From Ostrinia nubilalis (Eukaryota; Arthropoda; Insecta; Lepidoptera; Crambidae), in the NCBI RefSeq assembly GCF_963855985.1, contig NC_087116.1:6783001-6847000 (forward strand): a DNA stretch of 64,000 bases, read 5' to 3'. Every line of letters begins with the position of its first letter. The stretch's first letter is position 1. A program made the translations under genes and the position numbers. Shown here in pieces: positions 45,027 through 55,470 of this stretch. The notes beneath the pieces are model-generated. The model did not search any database, was not told where the DNA came from, and saw only the letters and a program-made list of their open reading frames with translations.

Positions 45027-45180
45027 GTTCATGAGCTTGGTGGTCAATTTGAGGAGGGCCCGTGATCGAGTACCTCCTTCGTTTCTGACTGTGTCTGTGT
45101 CAGAATGTGACCTTCAGGAGCTTGGTGGTCAATTTGAGGAGGGCCCGTGATCGAGTACCTCCTTGTATCAGGATGTGAAC
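45027..45180. repeat. Direct duplication of about 50 bp
   Basis: GAGCTTGGTGGTCAATTTGA through GAGTACCTCCTT occurs at 45027 and 45117. Confidence 0.8.
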
Positions 45181-47289
45181 TTCATTCAATCGATCCTGAT
45201 GACTTAATGCTACATCTCCATCGCATTGGAGTGTCATCATCACTAGTAAAAATATATATGTATTTTTCAAAAGTAAATGCCAACATTACATTTTAGGTGT
45301 GCGTTGTAACACTGACCTGTAAAATTTTTGTAAAGTACTGTCTATTTTCTTTCTCTGACCTTTAATCTACTGTTATAATAATATTTTCGAAAAAAAAAAA
45401 ATAATTAGCAACCCTAGTTGAACGCCCCACTACGCATCCGCTGCGTCTGTGGACTTGGAAGTCTGTGACTTCTTTTCGCCGCAACGGCTTTGAACTAAAG
45501 TCTATGGCGTCTATACCTCTTAAAATCCTCTCAGAAACAGCTGCATACTATTGTGTATTTAGTTGACATTGACAGTTTATAATATTGTAACTAATTGTGG
45601 GTATACAAATAATAAATCAGTTATGCTTTGACTTGAGTTGATGTTGTATCTTTTACATACCATACCTATTGCTTGAAGAGAGACGTCCTCCGGGGACAGT
45701 CAATGTTGCAGTTGGCAAATGTATAAATTTTTTTTTTTTTTTTTTTTTTTTAAATAAAGTCCCAAGTTTTTGAGCTTGTCTTAGTGCACAAATAAGATCC
45801 CAGTCCTTTAAGATATTTAGAGACATTATTCTGCCATGATGTTTCTGAGAGTATTCCAGGCTTGGGAATTTAGGATATTTGTGTTGGCTCTATTTACTTG
45901 CGATTGACATGCAAAAAAATAAGGTTTCTGAAAGTCTCAGTGTCTATGAGACATGAGCGATTAAGACAGATCTGTTCTGATGACCCAATAGAATAAATTA
46001 TATTTTCGGTATATTATTACTCAAATGCCACTGGCACGAGGAGTTTCCGCAACTCCACTTGACACCGCTGAGAAAAATCTGCAGTGCCGAAGACAAAATA
46101 AATGGCAGGGCTTCAGTTGTAAGATTCCTTGGAGGAAACGCCTGTGAGTCTCTGCTCTGGCAGATGAAAGTAAGTGTTCTGAGAGTTGACCTTCACTAAC
46201 CGGTCGTGCATTGTGATCCTGAAGAAGATCTACATACTATTTCAGAAACTAGATAAAAATGTCTTATCGCAACATGAGCATAAAGCCCATCTTTGAAAAG
46301 AAACATTGTTTCTATTAACTTCTTATCTTGAACTCTTTTGAGAATTTTTAAGTAGGTATACTCGCATATTGTTTAATTTAAATATGATAAGGTGTTCAAC
46401 CAGATCTGTGACCCACCCATGACTAGGTTGGGGGAGCCTTTTGTAATGTTGTACGAAGGTTAATATTAGCAATTACCTTAAACAGTGCTCACGTTCATTA
46501 AAAAGATTCCGCTCTTTTTTCCACAAAGAATTGCATTGTGGTTTCAGGGTTCTTGGATTATCAAGCCAGAACCAAACATTACAAAATAAAATTTTTGAAA
46601 TAAATGATTAACATCTAAATTTAAGAGGCCTTTTAAGCCCAATCTAAAATAATTTTACTTATTTATGAATAGAATGGTAGTAACAATTGCATCATTCAAA
46701 CAGAATGTTCAACTAGCTGCCTTTAACCCGCTATAAGGTAGCCAAAATGCTGCAATTTATCTCATTAATAATTCGCTCAGTCAGCAGGAAAAGGAAAAGT
46801 AATATTCTATCTTCCTTATGATTGATCTTAACTTCACTTTACGATAACGAAGTAACTGAAATCGTTCTTTAGAGGAACTGAATACTACTTTGCAAGCTAT
46901 TACCATCTAGTAGGCTTGATGTAGAAGGTAAGTGGTGCGCAACAAAGTTGGAAATAACATTCATCTGAGTCGTCAAAGTTTCGACCGAGTGTCTTACGAG
47001 TGGGGTTAACACTTACATGGCCTCCGTCGCCTATTTGGAGGTGGTGAAGCAAACATTTCCATTTCCGAGGATGATGAGGATGAATCTGAAAAAGACGACT
47101 CGGATTTCGAGCTTTTCCTTCAGCCGGGCCGACAGAAGTCAACCTTTCACCGTCACCACTCTTTACCCTTACACTCTGCATCACTTATATTTCCTATTTG
47201 CACATTTTAACTGTGTTTTATTCTTATTTTATATTAAAAAAACAAGAAGATAAAAATTTTTGCTGTGTAGGCGGCAAAAATCACAAACG

Positions 47290-47464
47290 CTATGAAATGT
47301 CAAGTTGACAGATCACCAATTTCCATAGAAAGTGGTGCCAGCTGGTGTATGAAGAAGGTAAACTAGATGATAAAGCAGAGACAATTGGTAAGTTTTCTTA
47401 TACCATAGACTAAATTTAGGCAAAGATCATAGACAGCTCTCTCAACAGAACGCTGTGTTTTATT
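47290..47464 (+). repeat. Perfect 175-bp inverted repeat, right arm
   Basis: Pairs with 42463-42637. Contains an exon-like stretch (W-C-Q-L-V-Y-E-E-G-K-L-D-D-K-A-E-T-I then GTAAGT) that has no partner exon I could find. Lies about 275 bp upstream of the gene B ATG. Confidence 0.9.
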
Positions 47465-47738
47465 AAGGCACATAATACTACAGAATACAGCATGTCCTCG
47501 CTCTAATGCTTTTTGATACAATAACGTTATACCGGTATTTTAATTTCAATAGACAATAGACGATTCCGTCAAATATTTTTTCAAAATGGCAACAAACAAA
47601 TTACCTTTATTTTGATATGTCGGCGCTTGGTGTGTTTACGGAGTTTTATTTGTTTTGCTAAGTTTGTGCTAATTAAATCAATTGCGGGGGCATTAGCTAT
47701 GGTAATTTGTGTTCTCCAGTGTGTTTTGAGCTAACAAA

Positions 47739-47949
47739 ATGCCGTATTACTGCACGGTGCCTCGGTGTACGTCCATGGCTGGAAAAGCTAAGAATGTTTC
47801 GTTCCACCAATTTCCAAGGGATGAGGAGCTGGCTAAACTCTGGAATAGAATACTGAAGAGAGGCAAACCATACACAAAATACTCTAAAGTGTGCAGTTTG
47901 CATTTCAAACCAGAAGATTACACCATAACTAGCGTTGGAAAAAACAGAG
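47739..47949 (+). CDS. Gene B exon 1: THAP domain, N-terminal part
   Basis: ATG with A at -3 (AACAAAATGCC). It encodes MPYYCTVPRC, FHQFPRD, W35 and KVCSLHF in the same spacing as gene A. Donor AGAG|GTAATG leaves one base, matching exon 2. Length 211 nt, identical to gene A exon 1. Confidence 0.92.
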
Positions 47950-50900
47950 GTAATGACACAAAATTTCCTTGATTGTTCGTATTCCTACTTCTGTCGGACT
48001 TATAAAGTAATTGGGTCAATTAAATGGTTTAAAACTAGTTATTTGTGTTGCATACATGTCTAAGCCCGTATCACCAAATTAAACTACTTTATGGTTCTGT
48101 TCACTGCTTTGTAAAGGTCTTAGAAAAAAAACACCATGCCAATTGTGTTGTGGTAACCAGACAATAGTTTATGAAGTCAGAAGATATAGGATATTTTCAT
48201 TGTATAATATGCTTAATAATGTTGTGTAATGTCTGGAACTAGTGACCCATATTTCTGTAACATTTTCAACATAGAACTTTATTTATATCTTAGAATGATA
48301 AGTGATGATGAATAACACATTTCTTCAGCTTGTAGAACATGCTAAATGCTGGGTCTGCTGTCAATTTTACACTCTTTAAGCTGGCGAGTTATTTATTAAC
48401 GAGCGAGTTGTTATTGTTCTCCATTTGTCAAACCGGGCAGCATGGAAAGCATTGGGGGAGGCCTATGTTCAGCAGTGGACGTCCTATGGCTGAGATGATG
48501 ATGATGATGATGATCTGTCAAACTTCAGTCTTGTTTGCCAATATCAAAAACTCTAATTTTCGATTATTTTACCTTGGTACAATTTGGAACACAAAAGCTT
48601 AGAAATCTAAAATTCATCCCCAACCTGCCTGGCAAATTTGCGAAGTGTAGGCCAAATTCTAAATTATCTCTAGTAAATTAGAAAAGGAATTAATGGGAGG
48701 GAAAAAGACGTAGGAAGCTTTTAGCCTTAAGAGACCACTATTGGCACTATTGTAGGAATAAAGCTATAATAATACTATTAGTCCAGACGATCGTGGCAAG
48801 GCAAAAAATACTACATGATTGTGTACTAAACTATTTAAGCTGTTTCATTTAAGATTTCAAGAAGTATGTAAGTGGTAGATCTCCCAGGGTTTCGCTAGTA
48901 AACAGTAGATCTTATGTCTAATCAAGTTGGCCACCCCTGCCATATAGTAATAATAATAAATAATAGCTTTATTTCTCACAAATAGCCCACCTTTAGACCT
49001 GCCATGCCATCATTTCCCTTCCCTTTTGGTCCCAGCCATTCTGTTGATGCTATGGTTCACCTTCTATCTTTTTACCTAGCTAGCTGTCCAGCCCACTGCT
49101 ATTTAAGTTTGAAAACTTTTTGGGGGACAAACACCTCTATTCACAAACATTACTATGAGGTCTCCTAGTCCGTGTGCGCAGAGCTCTATTCGATTTGCTG
49201 ATTCACTTAAGCAAGCATTGCAAATACAGGTGAAAGAAAGAAAAAATATTTATTTGGTATCAAAGATTATTTATTACAATACAGATCAACATAAAGAGAA
49301 AATAAAAATAATTATTTGCACCAAATTGGTGTCTGCTATGAGGATTGACATTATTTAACTTTTGCAACATAATGTTTCAGGCCAATGGAGAACCTTACGT
49401 AAAGACGCAATACCGTCGCAGAACCTACCATCGGATACGCCAGCGCCGTACCACAGGACCAGAAATACTGGCTCGTGGGTGCCGGGAAACGTACCACATT
49501 CCATGGGGTTGGATCCACAGGTAGATTCTTCTTCTTCCTCGGTCCCTCACTGATGAGGATCGCGACCACATATAGTGTTCCTCCACAGACTGCCCTTTCC
49601 AGGACGCTTACACACATCCCTAATAGCCTCTTTGGACATTATATTGGGTGGTGCTGAGAGAATTTTGTCAGGTAACTCTTAGTTACACAACGAATATTTA
49701 CCAAAATAATTACACCTCTAGTCTCTGCATTCTTGCGCAAAGACGCGATACCGTCACAAAACCTACCATCGGTAAAGATATGACGTCACGGCTGCCAGGT
49801 ACGCAGTTAGCTCGATCGAGTTGTATGTAGCTTCGGAGCAACATATTGTCTGGTGCTGAGAGAATTTTGCCATGTAACTCTTAGTTACACAACGAATATT
49901 TACTAAAATAAGCAGTTGACAGTTTGACACGTCTAGTCTCTGGAACCTTGCGCAAAGATGCAATACCGTCGCAGAACCTGCCGTCAGATTTTTAAGGTCA
50001 AATTGTTTGACATAGCTCTTTCAAAGTAGTGGAGATAATTTTGTCAGGTAACTCTTAGTTACGTTACATAAGCAATTGACACCTCTAGTCTCTGGAACCT
50101 TGCGTAAAGACGCAATACCGTCGCAGAACCTACCATCGGATACGCCAGCGCCGTACCACAGGACCAGGAATACTGGCTCGTGGGTGCCGGGGAACGTACC
50201 ACATTCCATGGGGTTGGATCCACAGGTAGATTCTTCTTCTTCCTCGGTCCCTCACTGATGAGGATCGCGAACACATACAGGGTGTTAGGTAAATGGGTAT
50301 ATGAGCCGACACTAGCCCATGTTAACATGGGCATATAAATGGTATGGTGAAGTCAGAAATTTGATATCATAATTTTAATTTTCATACAAAATAAATTTTA
50401 TAAAATTCGATTTGTATGAAAATTAAAATAATTAAAATGAAGATATCAATTTACTGACTTCTCCATGCCATTTATATGACCATGTTAACATATGCTAGTG
50501 TCGGCTCATATACCCATTTACCTAACACCCTGTATAGTGTCCTCCACAGACTGCGGTCATAAGCTGTATGGACCGCACGATGCAAGCTTCCGCCCACCGT
50601 CTTCCTCACCTCCAAGATGGTCAGACAAGTAGATAGATAGAACACATTTTATTGTACTCCACACAAGACAAGAGAAGAAAAAGAAAGAAACATGGGCGTA
50701 CTCAGCTTCTGCCTTAGGGAGGCAAGTTATACCCAGCTTCTGGCCTAGAGGGGGTCAAAAGTCAGTTTTTTTTTACTTAGCTCCTTCAAAGTGACCGCAG
50801 TGCTTTCTCCGAGAATCCCAGAGGGGCTGCCCTCCCCTGCCATACTTCTGCTACAATATGATTAAATAAAGTCAGATTGTTTGACTTAGTTTTTTCAAAG

Positions 50901-53900
50901 CGACTTCCAGGGGAGGGCAGCTGCCCCCATGGGGTACGCCCATAAAGAGAATTTTGACAGGTAACTCTTAGTTACATATGAGCAGTTGACACCTCTAGTC
51001 TCTGGATCCTTGCGTAAAGACGCGATACCATCGCAGAACCTACCATCGGATACGCCAGCGCCGTACCACAGGACCAGGAACACTGGCTCATGGGTGCCAG
51101 GAAATGTACCACATTCCATGGGGTTGGATCCACAGGTAGATTCTTCTTCCTCGGTCCCTCACTGATGAGGATCGCGACCACATATAGTGTTCCTCCACAG
51201 ACTGCGGTCATAAGCTGTGTGGACCGCACGATGCAAGCTTCCGCCCACCGTCTTCCTCACATCCAAAAGATAAGGAGACGTGTAAAGTGCCCCATAAGGG
51301 CTACCTTTTCTTTTTTATTATTTACTATATTTTGACGTTCATAAGTGCCACTTGTGGTCTAAACTGAATAAATATTTTTGATTTTGATTTTCCGAGATGG
51401 TCAGATAGTAGATAGATCATAGAACACACTTTATTATACACCACACAAGAGAAGAGAAGAAAAAGAAAGAAACATGGGCGTACCCAGCTTCTGCCCTAGG
51501 GAGGCAAGTTATACCCAGCTTCTGGCCTAGAGGGGGTCAAAAGTCAGTTTTTTTTTTACTTAGCTCCTTCAAAGTGACCGCAGCGCTTGCTCCGAGAATT
51601 CCAGGGGGGTTGCCCCCCCCCCCCCCCCCCTATGCTTCTGCTACAATATGATTAGGGCAAGTCTGATTTTTAAGGTGCTCGTGTACACGATGCTACCTCC
51701 GCGCCGGCACACCATACCACCGCTGTGTTGTGATACGAAACGCGTAAGGCCTCAGCCTCGAACTTAGCGGGCAGCGGGGCGGGAGCGGCGGCGGCGCGGC
51801 AGCGGCAGGATCTTATGCGTGAAATCAAATAGACCGGTTCTCGAAAACAGCGGCGCGGCAGCGGCGCCGGAGCGGGCAACGAGCGGGCAGCGCACTCCTT
51901 CTTTTGCCCACAATAAATCGAGCGTTAGGAATAAATTTGAATCGAAATAAAATTGTCGCCGTTGTTCAGACATTTCGTTTGCGAATAAAAACAAATATCT
52001 CGACAACACAACCCCGAACACAACACTTCGCCGCTAAAGCGCCGCGCGAGCTGCCCGCTGGTTTCGAGAACGGGTCGGCGTTGCCCGCCCCGCTCCAGCG
52101 CCGCCGCCGCCGCCGCCCCGCTGCCCGCTAAATTCGAGGCTGAGGCCTAAAGGTCGCCAGCGCGACAGCGCTGTCTTTCTGATATAATAATTATGAAATA
52201 GTGAATAGTTGAGTATAGTTCTTGCAACTCATGAAGGCGAGTGAGCTTATTTATATTTGACGATTTGTAAGCACTATTTATAATAGTCTGCAAATAAAGG
52301 AATTTTGACTTTGACACAATATGTAAAACTGACTGGGGATGTTGCCTGGGTCAAAAAGCAAGAGTTTTAATTAGTCCGTCAGTTAACTTATCAAAAAATA
52401 CTTTACACGTATTTTTCACTTTTTCAAACTAATGAAAATTTAAAGAGATATAGCGCCCCAAAGTTCATAAGAAGAGGCCCGTGACGTCAACGCTTGCTTA
52501 AAAATGCCGCACGTTGTGACGTCGTGCGCAACTTCAACGCACCATAACTATGTAATTATTTGTTAGATTGACAAATAAAATTATATGTGTCCAATATTTT
52601 TTGATATTAAACATTACGGACTAAAAAAATTTTTTTAGGCAACTAGCCTAAACTCATTTATTTCTGTAAGTAGGCTTTAAAAAAGCACTTTTACACGTGC
52701 GTCCCAGTATTAACCCTACCACTGCTTCAGGACAATAAATGGGCCAGTGCATTAATTGTACACCACATAAAACTAAAAAGAAAAAAATGCAATGCAAAAA
52801 TGGATTAATTTTTTACACGGCTTTCAACGTGTTAAACATGTGACTTATTGGTTTCCAGATACAGCAGCAGATGGCTCAAGCGATCTACATGCAGACGATG
52901 ATAGCGATGCAGGCCGGCGCGACTGATGCCCTCGCCACATTCTGTAACGGTAACTATAATCATTGGCGTATCTAGTTCTTTTTTTGGTCTATTTTCAGCG
53001 GGGGCCTGGCCCCTGTTATGCCATGTCATGGTGCGATTATTTATTATTAGGTTAGCTCATGAGTTAGTTGGTACTATCAGGCCTGTTCATCTCCGCGAGT
53101 TTACATCGAAAACAAAACACGCACAATGGCCCACCTACAGGATACTATTCGACAAGGCCTCACATACGAGCGAACATTGACTCACGCACGCGTATTCTTG
53201 TGTATGATGGAAGTAAATAAAGAAAATGGTGTACCGTGTACTAAATACTGTGCAGTATTTTACTGCCTAAATAATAATAAAAACACAGAATGTACCTACT
53301 TTTTTAAGTGGCCTAAAGACACTGAGAGGTAAATAAGTAGTTAATATTATTCATGATAATTCATGCTAAATCATGTATTTCCTCCGCCATTTTCCGCAGT
53401 TTGGCACCTCACGTCACATCATTTTACCGAAGTCAGCCCTATAGCTTCGGCGCAGTGCCGATCACTGACGTTTGTCAACAAAATGGTGCTTGACTCTTGA
53501 GACAGGCTAAATTACACCATATTGTTAATTACATGGAGCATACATTTTTTTAAATACCTTCGCGAAGTAAAACTTCTGTACGTAGTACTTATTATTATTC
53601 TGTGGTACTATCATCTTCAAATCAATAGCCCAACATTCTTTGGGTACCAGACTATTTCGCGTTCGACCATGACGCGCATGACTTTTATTAACTATTTTAT
53701 GTAACAGTAACCATAAAAATTAAAAAAATAGTTGGCTTTTCCAGGGTTTCAAACTCTTCTCTCTATTATACCTACAAAATTGTATTAATTTAAACAGGTT
53801 TTAACGCGATACACGGATAGGTTTAAATTAATTCAATTATGCAACGCGAAAGTTTAAAATTAATTATTATAAAATTGTATTTAATTAAATGCTTCAGTGA

Positions 53901-54809
53901 TTTATTAAGAGTAACAAACATCCATGCATCCTCACAAATTTTCGATTGTAGTAGTAAGATAACCATGTGCTTCAAAAGCAGTTTTTCCGGTAGGTTATAG
54001 AATAAGATCGCTTCTGCTCTTTCTGTCGATGCTTAAGCTATAATAAGTTACAAATATGTACTTATTACATTTGAAACTTTCGACGTACTTATACTGTCTA
54101 AGTAGCTCCGATGGGAGAGCCGTCGCCCGGCAAACTAAAGGTTGTGCAGTCAATTCTCACCTTGGGCAATACGACTTTTTCAAGTTATTTAAAAGCCTTT
54201 GGAGAGGCCTTATTTTGAAATACTCAAACCTATAAAATACCAAATATTCCTGTTTCAGGTGTCCCAACACCAGAAGACCTAACCCCTCACACATCAACCG
54301 ACGAAACGACAAACGACTCCAGAAACGACGACACTGAACCCAGAACCTCGTACAAATGTACAGAATGCTCAAAATGTTTTAAAGACCCCGACGTTTTCAA
54401 ACTCCATCAAAGGATACACTCCAGAACGGAGAAAGAAAACTACAACAGCAACGAGTCAAAGCAAGAAACATTAAAATCCAACCCAATACTGGCTAATCTC
54501 CTGAAAAATCAAGGTAACATGAATTTAGATGTAAGCACATCGATTCTGAGCATTGAAAACCAAATTATGACAGCGCTGGCTGCTAACATGGAAAGTTACA
54601 TCAGGAATCTTATCCTAACAAACAACGTTAAAGAGGCTGATAGTTGCAACCGAGTAGTTGATTCTTGCAAGCAAGAAAACGATTCGTGTAACCAAAAAAA
54701 TGATCAGCGTAACCAAGAAAACGATTCATGTAACCAGGATTCGTCCGATTACGACAGTAGAGACATAGAATCCGAGAGTAACTTAGTAATAGATGAAAGC
54801 GCACAATGA
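47739..54809 (+). CDS. Gene B: THAP domain plus C2H2 finger protein
   Basis: Predicted 330-aa nuclear DNA-binding protein from exons 47739-47949, 49381-49520, 52859-52949 and 54259-54809 (993 nt, all phases agree). Domains: THAP zinc finger (C5, C10, C52, H55, then D-A-I-P-S near residue 80), a Pro/His/Gly linker, a Gln/Met-rich helix, one classical C2H2 finger (C180, C183, H197, H201) and a polar Ser/Asn/Cys-rich tail with an N-D-S-C-N-Q-type repeat. It is a diverged paralogue of gene A: the first exon has the same length and the second the same opening block, and it points the opposite way. Exon 2 exists in several tandem versions, so alternative THAP C-termini are possible. Role presumably transcriptional or chromatin regulation, by family; no target can be inferred. 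Confidence 0.85.
48435..48515 (+). repeat. RTE-type LINE tail in gene B intron 1
   Basis: GGGGGAGGCCTATGTTCAGC and GATGAT tail. Confidence 0.75.
49225..49345 (+). repeat. GAAA-headed repeat upstream of exon 2A
   Basis: AAATATTTATTTGGTATC to CACCAAATTGGTGTCTGCT; same family at 61225-61345. Confidence 0.6.
49381..49520 (+). CDS. Gene B exon 2, copy A (ancestral-looking)
   Basis: 140 nt after AATGTTTCAG, ending CCACAG|GTAGAT in phase 0. It reads Q-W-R-T-L-R-K-D-A-I-P-S-Q-N-L-P and then a Pro/Tyr/Arg linker ending SMGLDPQ. The opening QW[KR]TL is shared with gene A exon 2 and is missing from the other copies, so this looks like the original. It completes the THAP domain. Confidence 0.88.
49722..49771 (+). 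CDS. Gene B exon 2, copy D (short alternative exon candidate)
   Basis: Copy of the exon core after ACCTCTAG: V-S-A-F-L-R-K-D-A-I-P-S-Q-N-L-P-S, then CATCG|GTAAAG, a new donor in phase 0. It would splice in frame to exon 3 and drop the Pro-rich linker. Whether it is used is unknown. Confidence 0.45.
49937..49995 (+). pseudogene. Gene B exon 2, copy E (ends in stop)
   Basis: Copy after CACGTCTAG: V-S-G-T-L-R-K-D-A-I-P-S-Q-N-L-P-S-D-F-TAA. If spliced in, translation would end just after the THAP domain. Otherwise a truncated duplicate. Confidence 0.5.
50089..50225 (+). CDS. Gene B exon 2, copy B (alternative exon)
   Basis: 137 nt after ACCTCTAG, ending CCACAG|GTAGAT. Same phases as copy A. The first residues change from GQWRTL to VSGTL; the rest is nearly the same protein. 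Open throughout with intact splice dinucleotides, so a plausible mutually exclusive exon. Confidence 0.6.
50278..50532. mobile_element. 255-bp palindromic MITE, same family as 4517-6181
   Basis: Identical ends, TA duplication (50276-50277, 50533-50534). The exon-array copies at 49560 and 51180 give the empty site (ACATATAGTG), which fixes the 2-bp duplication. Confidence 0.9.
50999..51135 (+). CDS. Gene B exon 2, copy C (alternative exon)
   Basis: 137 nt, same structure as copy B (VSGSLRKDAIPSQNLP...SMGLDPQ), intact acceptor CTCTAG and donor GTAGAT, open in phase. Nucleotide changes relative to copy B are mostly silent at the protein level, which suggests constraint or recent origin. Confidence 0.6.
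51748..52147. mobile_element. 400-bp GC-rich TIR element, TAA duplication
   Basis: Ends GGCCTCAGCCTCGAACTTAG and complement, TAA each side (51745-51747, 52148-52150). The GCGGCGGC content makes accidental frames. Confidence 0.82.
52859..52949 (+). CDS. Gene B exon 3: Gln/Met-rich helix
   Basis: 91 nt between GGTTTCCAG and GTAACT. It encodes IQQQMAQAIYMQTMIAMQAG then ATDALATFCN and leaves one base; phases fit exon 2 and exon 4. Probably helical; no named domain. Confidence 0.85.
53079..53604 (+). mobile_element. THAP-fragment element, copy 3, open frame
   Basis: 526 bp with perfect 8-bp duplication GTACTATC (53071-53078, 53605-53612), in gene B intron 3. It has an open frame 53126-53332 whose end reads K-Y-C-A-V-F-Y-C then F-F-K-W-P-K-D-T-E-R and GTAAAT, i.e. 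C-x4-C and the F-x-x-P-x-D of a THAP domain followed at once by a splice donor. The termini are not obvious inverted repeats. 8-bp duplications and an N-terminal THAP domain recall P-type transposons, but no transposase is present. Confidence 0.8.
54259..54809 (+). CDS. Gene B exon 4: C2H2 finger and C-terminus
   Basis: 551 nt after CCTGTTTCAG to a TGA stop. It encodes an acidic Thr-rich stretch, one C-x2-C-x12-H-x3-H finger (CTECSKCFKDPDVFKLHQRIH pattern), an amphipathic segment (SILSIENQIMTALAANMESY), and a tail with repeated D-S-C-N-Q-[EK]-N. A single C2H2 finger rarely gives specificity on its own, so it likely helps the THAP domain or binds a partner. Confidence 0.88.
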
Positions 54810-55160
54810 ATTTATCAAAACATATTTTTAGAGTAGTTTTTTACAATACAAACGTCCCAGTGACCTTTTTAACACTTTTTGTTATTTGGAATTTTATGAA
54901 CTCCAAAATACTCTTAATAGGAATATATTGAATTTCCTTTTTGTGTAATGGCAACACTGAAAATTCGTTGTCTATGGTAATGCACTCAACCAGAGACAAT
55001 TTTTTGTCTATGGCCATTAGTTATACACTAGTGTATAAATATCCCACCTTAATATAAGTCTGATGTATAATAATCGGGGTCGTACGAGCTATATTAGAAT
55101 TAGAAAACACCAATATAGTATTGGCTAAGCCTTCAAAAAGACTGTATATTAGGTTTTAGA
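54810..55160. other. Gene B 3' flank
   Basis: No AATAAA close to the stop; AT-rich, presumably 3' UTR. The first AATAAA-type motifs are within the repeat at 55340s. Confidence 0.4.
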
Positions 55161-55182
55161 ATTTCTTCTAGTGGCGTAAATA

Positions 55183-55470
55183 CAGGGTGTCCCAAAATTT
55201 GCACGTCACACTGACACCAGAGGTAATAATAAAAGCTTGTAATGAGCTTAAGACGCATCTAACAAGTATAATATTAACTCCATTTTTAAAAATAACTAAT
55301 ATGAGTCATATTTCAAAACTCATCAAACTTTTCTATGGAAATGAATAAATAAAATTGATCATATCTTAAAACTTATAAAACTTTTATATGGACATATTAA
55401 GCTTGTTCGATGCGTCTTAGACTCAGCTACCTCCAGTATCAGTGTGATGTGCTAATTTTGGGACACCCTG
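55183..55470. mobile_element. 288-bp palindromic MITE, CAGGGTGTCCCAAAATTTGC ends
   Basis: TA duplication. Lies inside a looser inverted pair CTAGTGGCGTAAATA (55168) / complement (about 56063-56077). Confidence 0.82.

Larger units (their letters stand above)
41857..47738. promoter_or_regulatory. Divergent intergenic region between gene A and gene B
   Basis: About 5.9 kb between two opposite ATGs, so promoters of both genes must lie here or in the first few hundred bases. No TATA box is convincing. It contains the 175-bp inverted repeat, A/T-rich unique sequence (42800-43600), a G-rich tract (43660-44210, ends CCACGCTACGCCGCCACTGG), tandem repeats at 44640-45180 and a 28-bp poly-T (45728-45755). 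Confidence 0.5.
49640..51660 (+). repeat. Tandem duplication array around gene B exon 2
   Basis: The lead-in AACTCTTAGTTAC followed by CTCTAGTCTCTG precedes each exon copy (near 49675, 49878, 50050 and 50965). A larger unit of about 0.9 kb is repeated: 50028-50900 and 50946-51660 share exon, the segment with GTCATAAGCTGT, a run matching ACACAAGAGAAGAGAAG and the stretch CAGCTTCTGGCCTAGAG. Confidence 0.85.

Noticed and set aside
45728..45755. Poly-T run as a LINE A-tail
   Set aside because: No LINE body could be recognised on its minus-strand upstream side, so no element was called.
47310..47390. Exon encoding W-C-Q-L-V-Y-E-E-G-K-L with donor GTAAGT
   Set aside because: Protein-like, but no start, acceptor or partner exon in matching phase was found and it is part of a repeat; not called as CDS.
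51670..52131. GC-rich frames of 65-85 codons
   Set aside because: They lie in the TAA-flanked GC-rich MITE and reflect GCGGCG repeats, not genes.
54101..54165. tRNA-like stretch GATGGGAGAGCCGTCGCCCG
   Set aside because: Only loosely resembles A/B boxes; too weak to list as an RNA gene.
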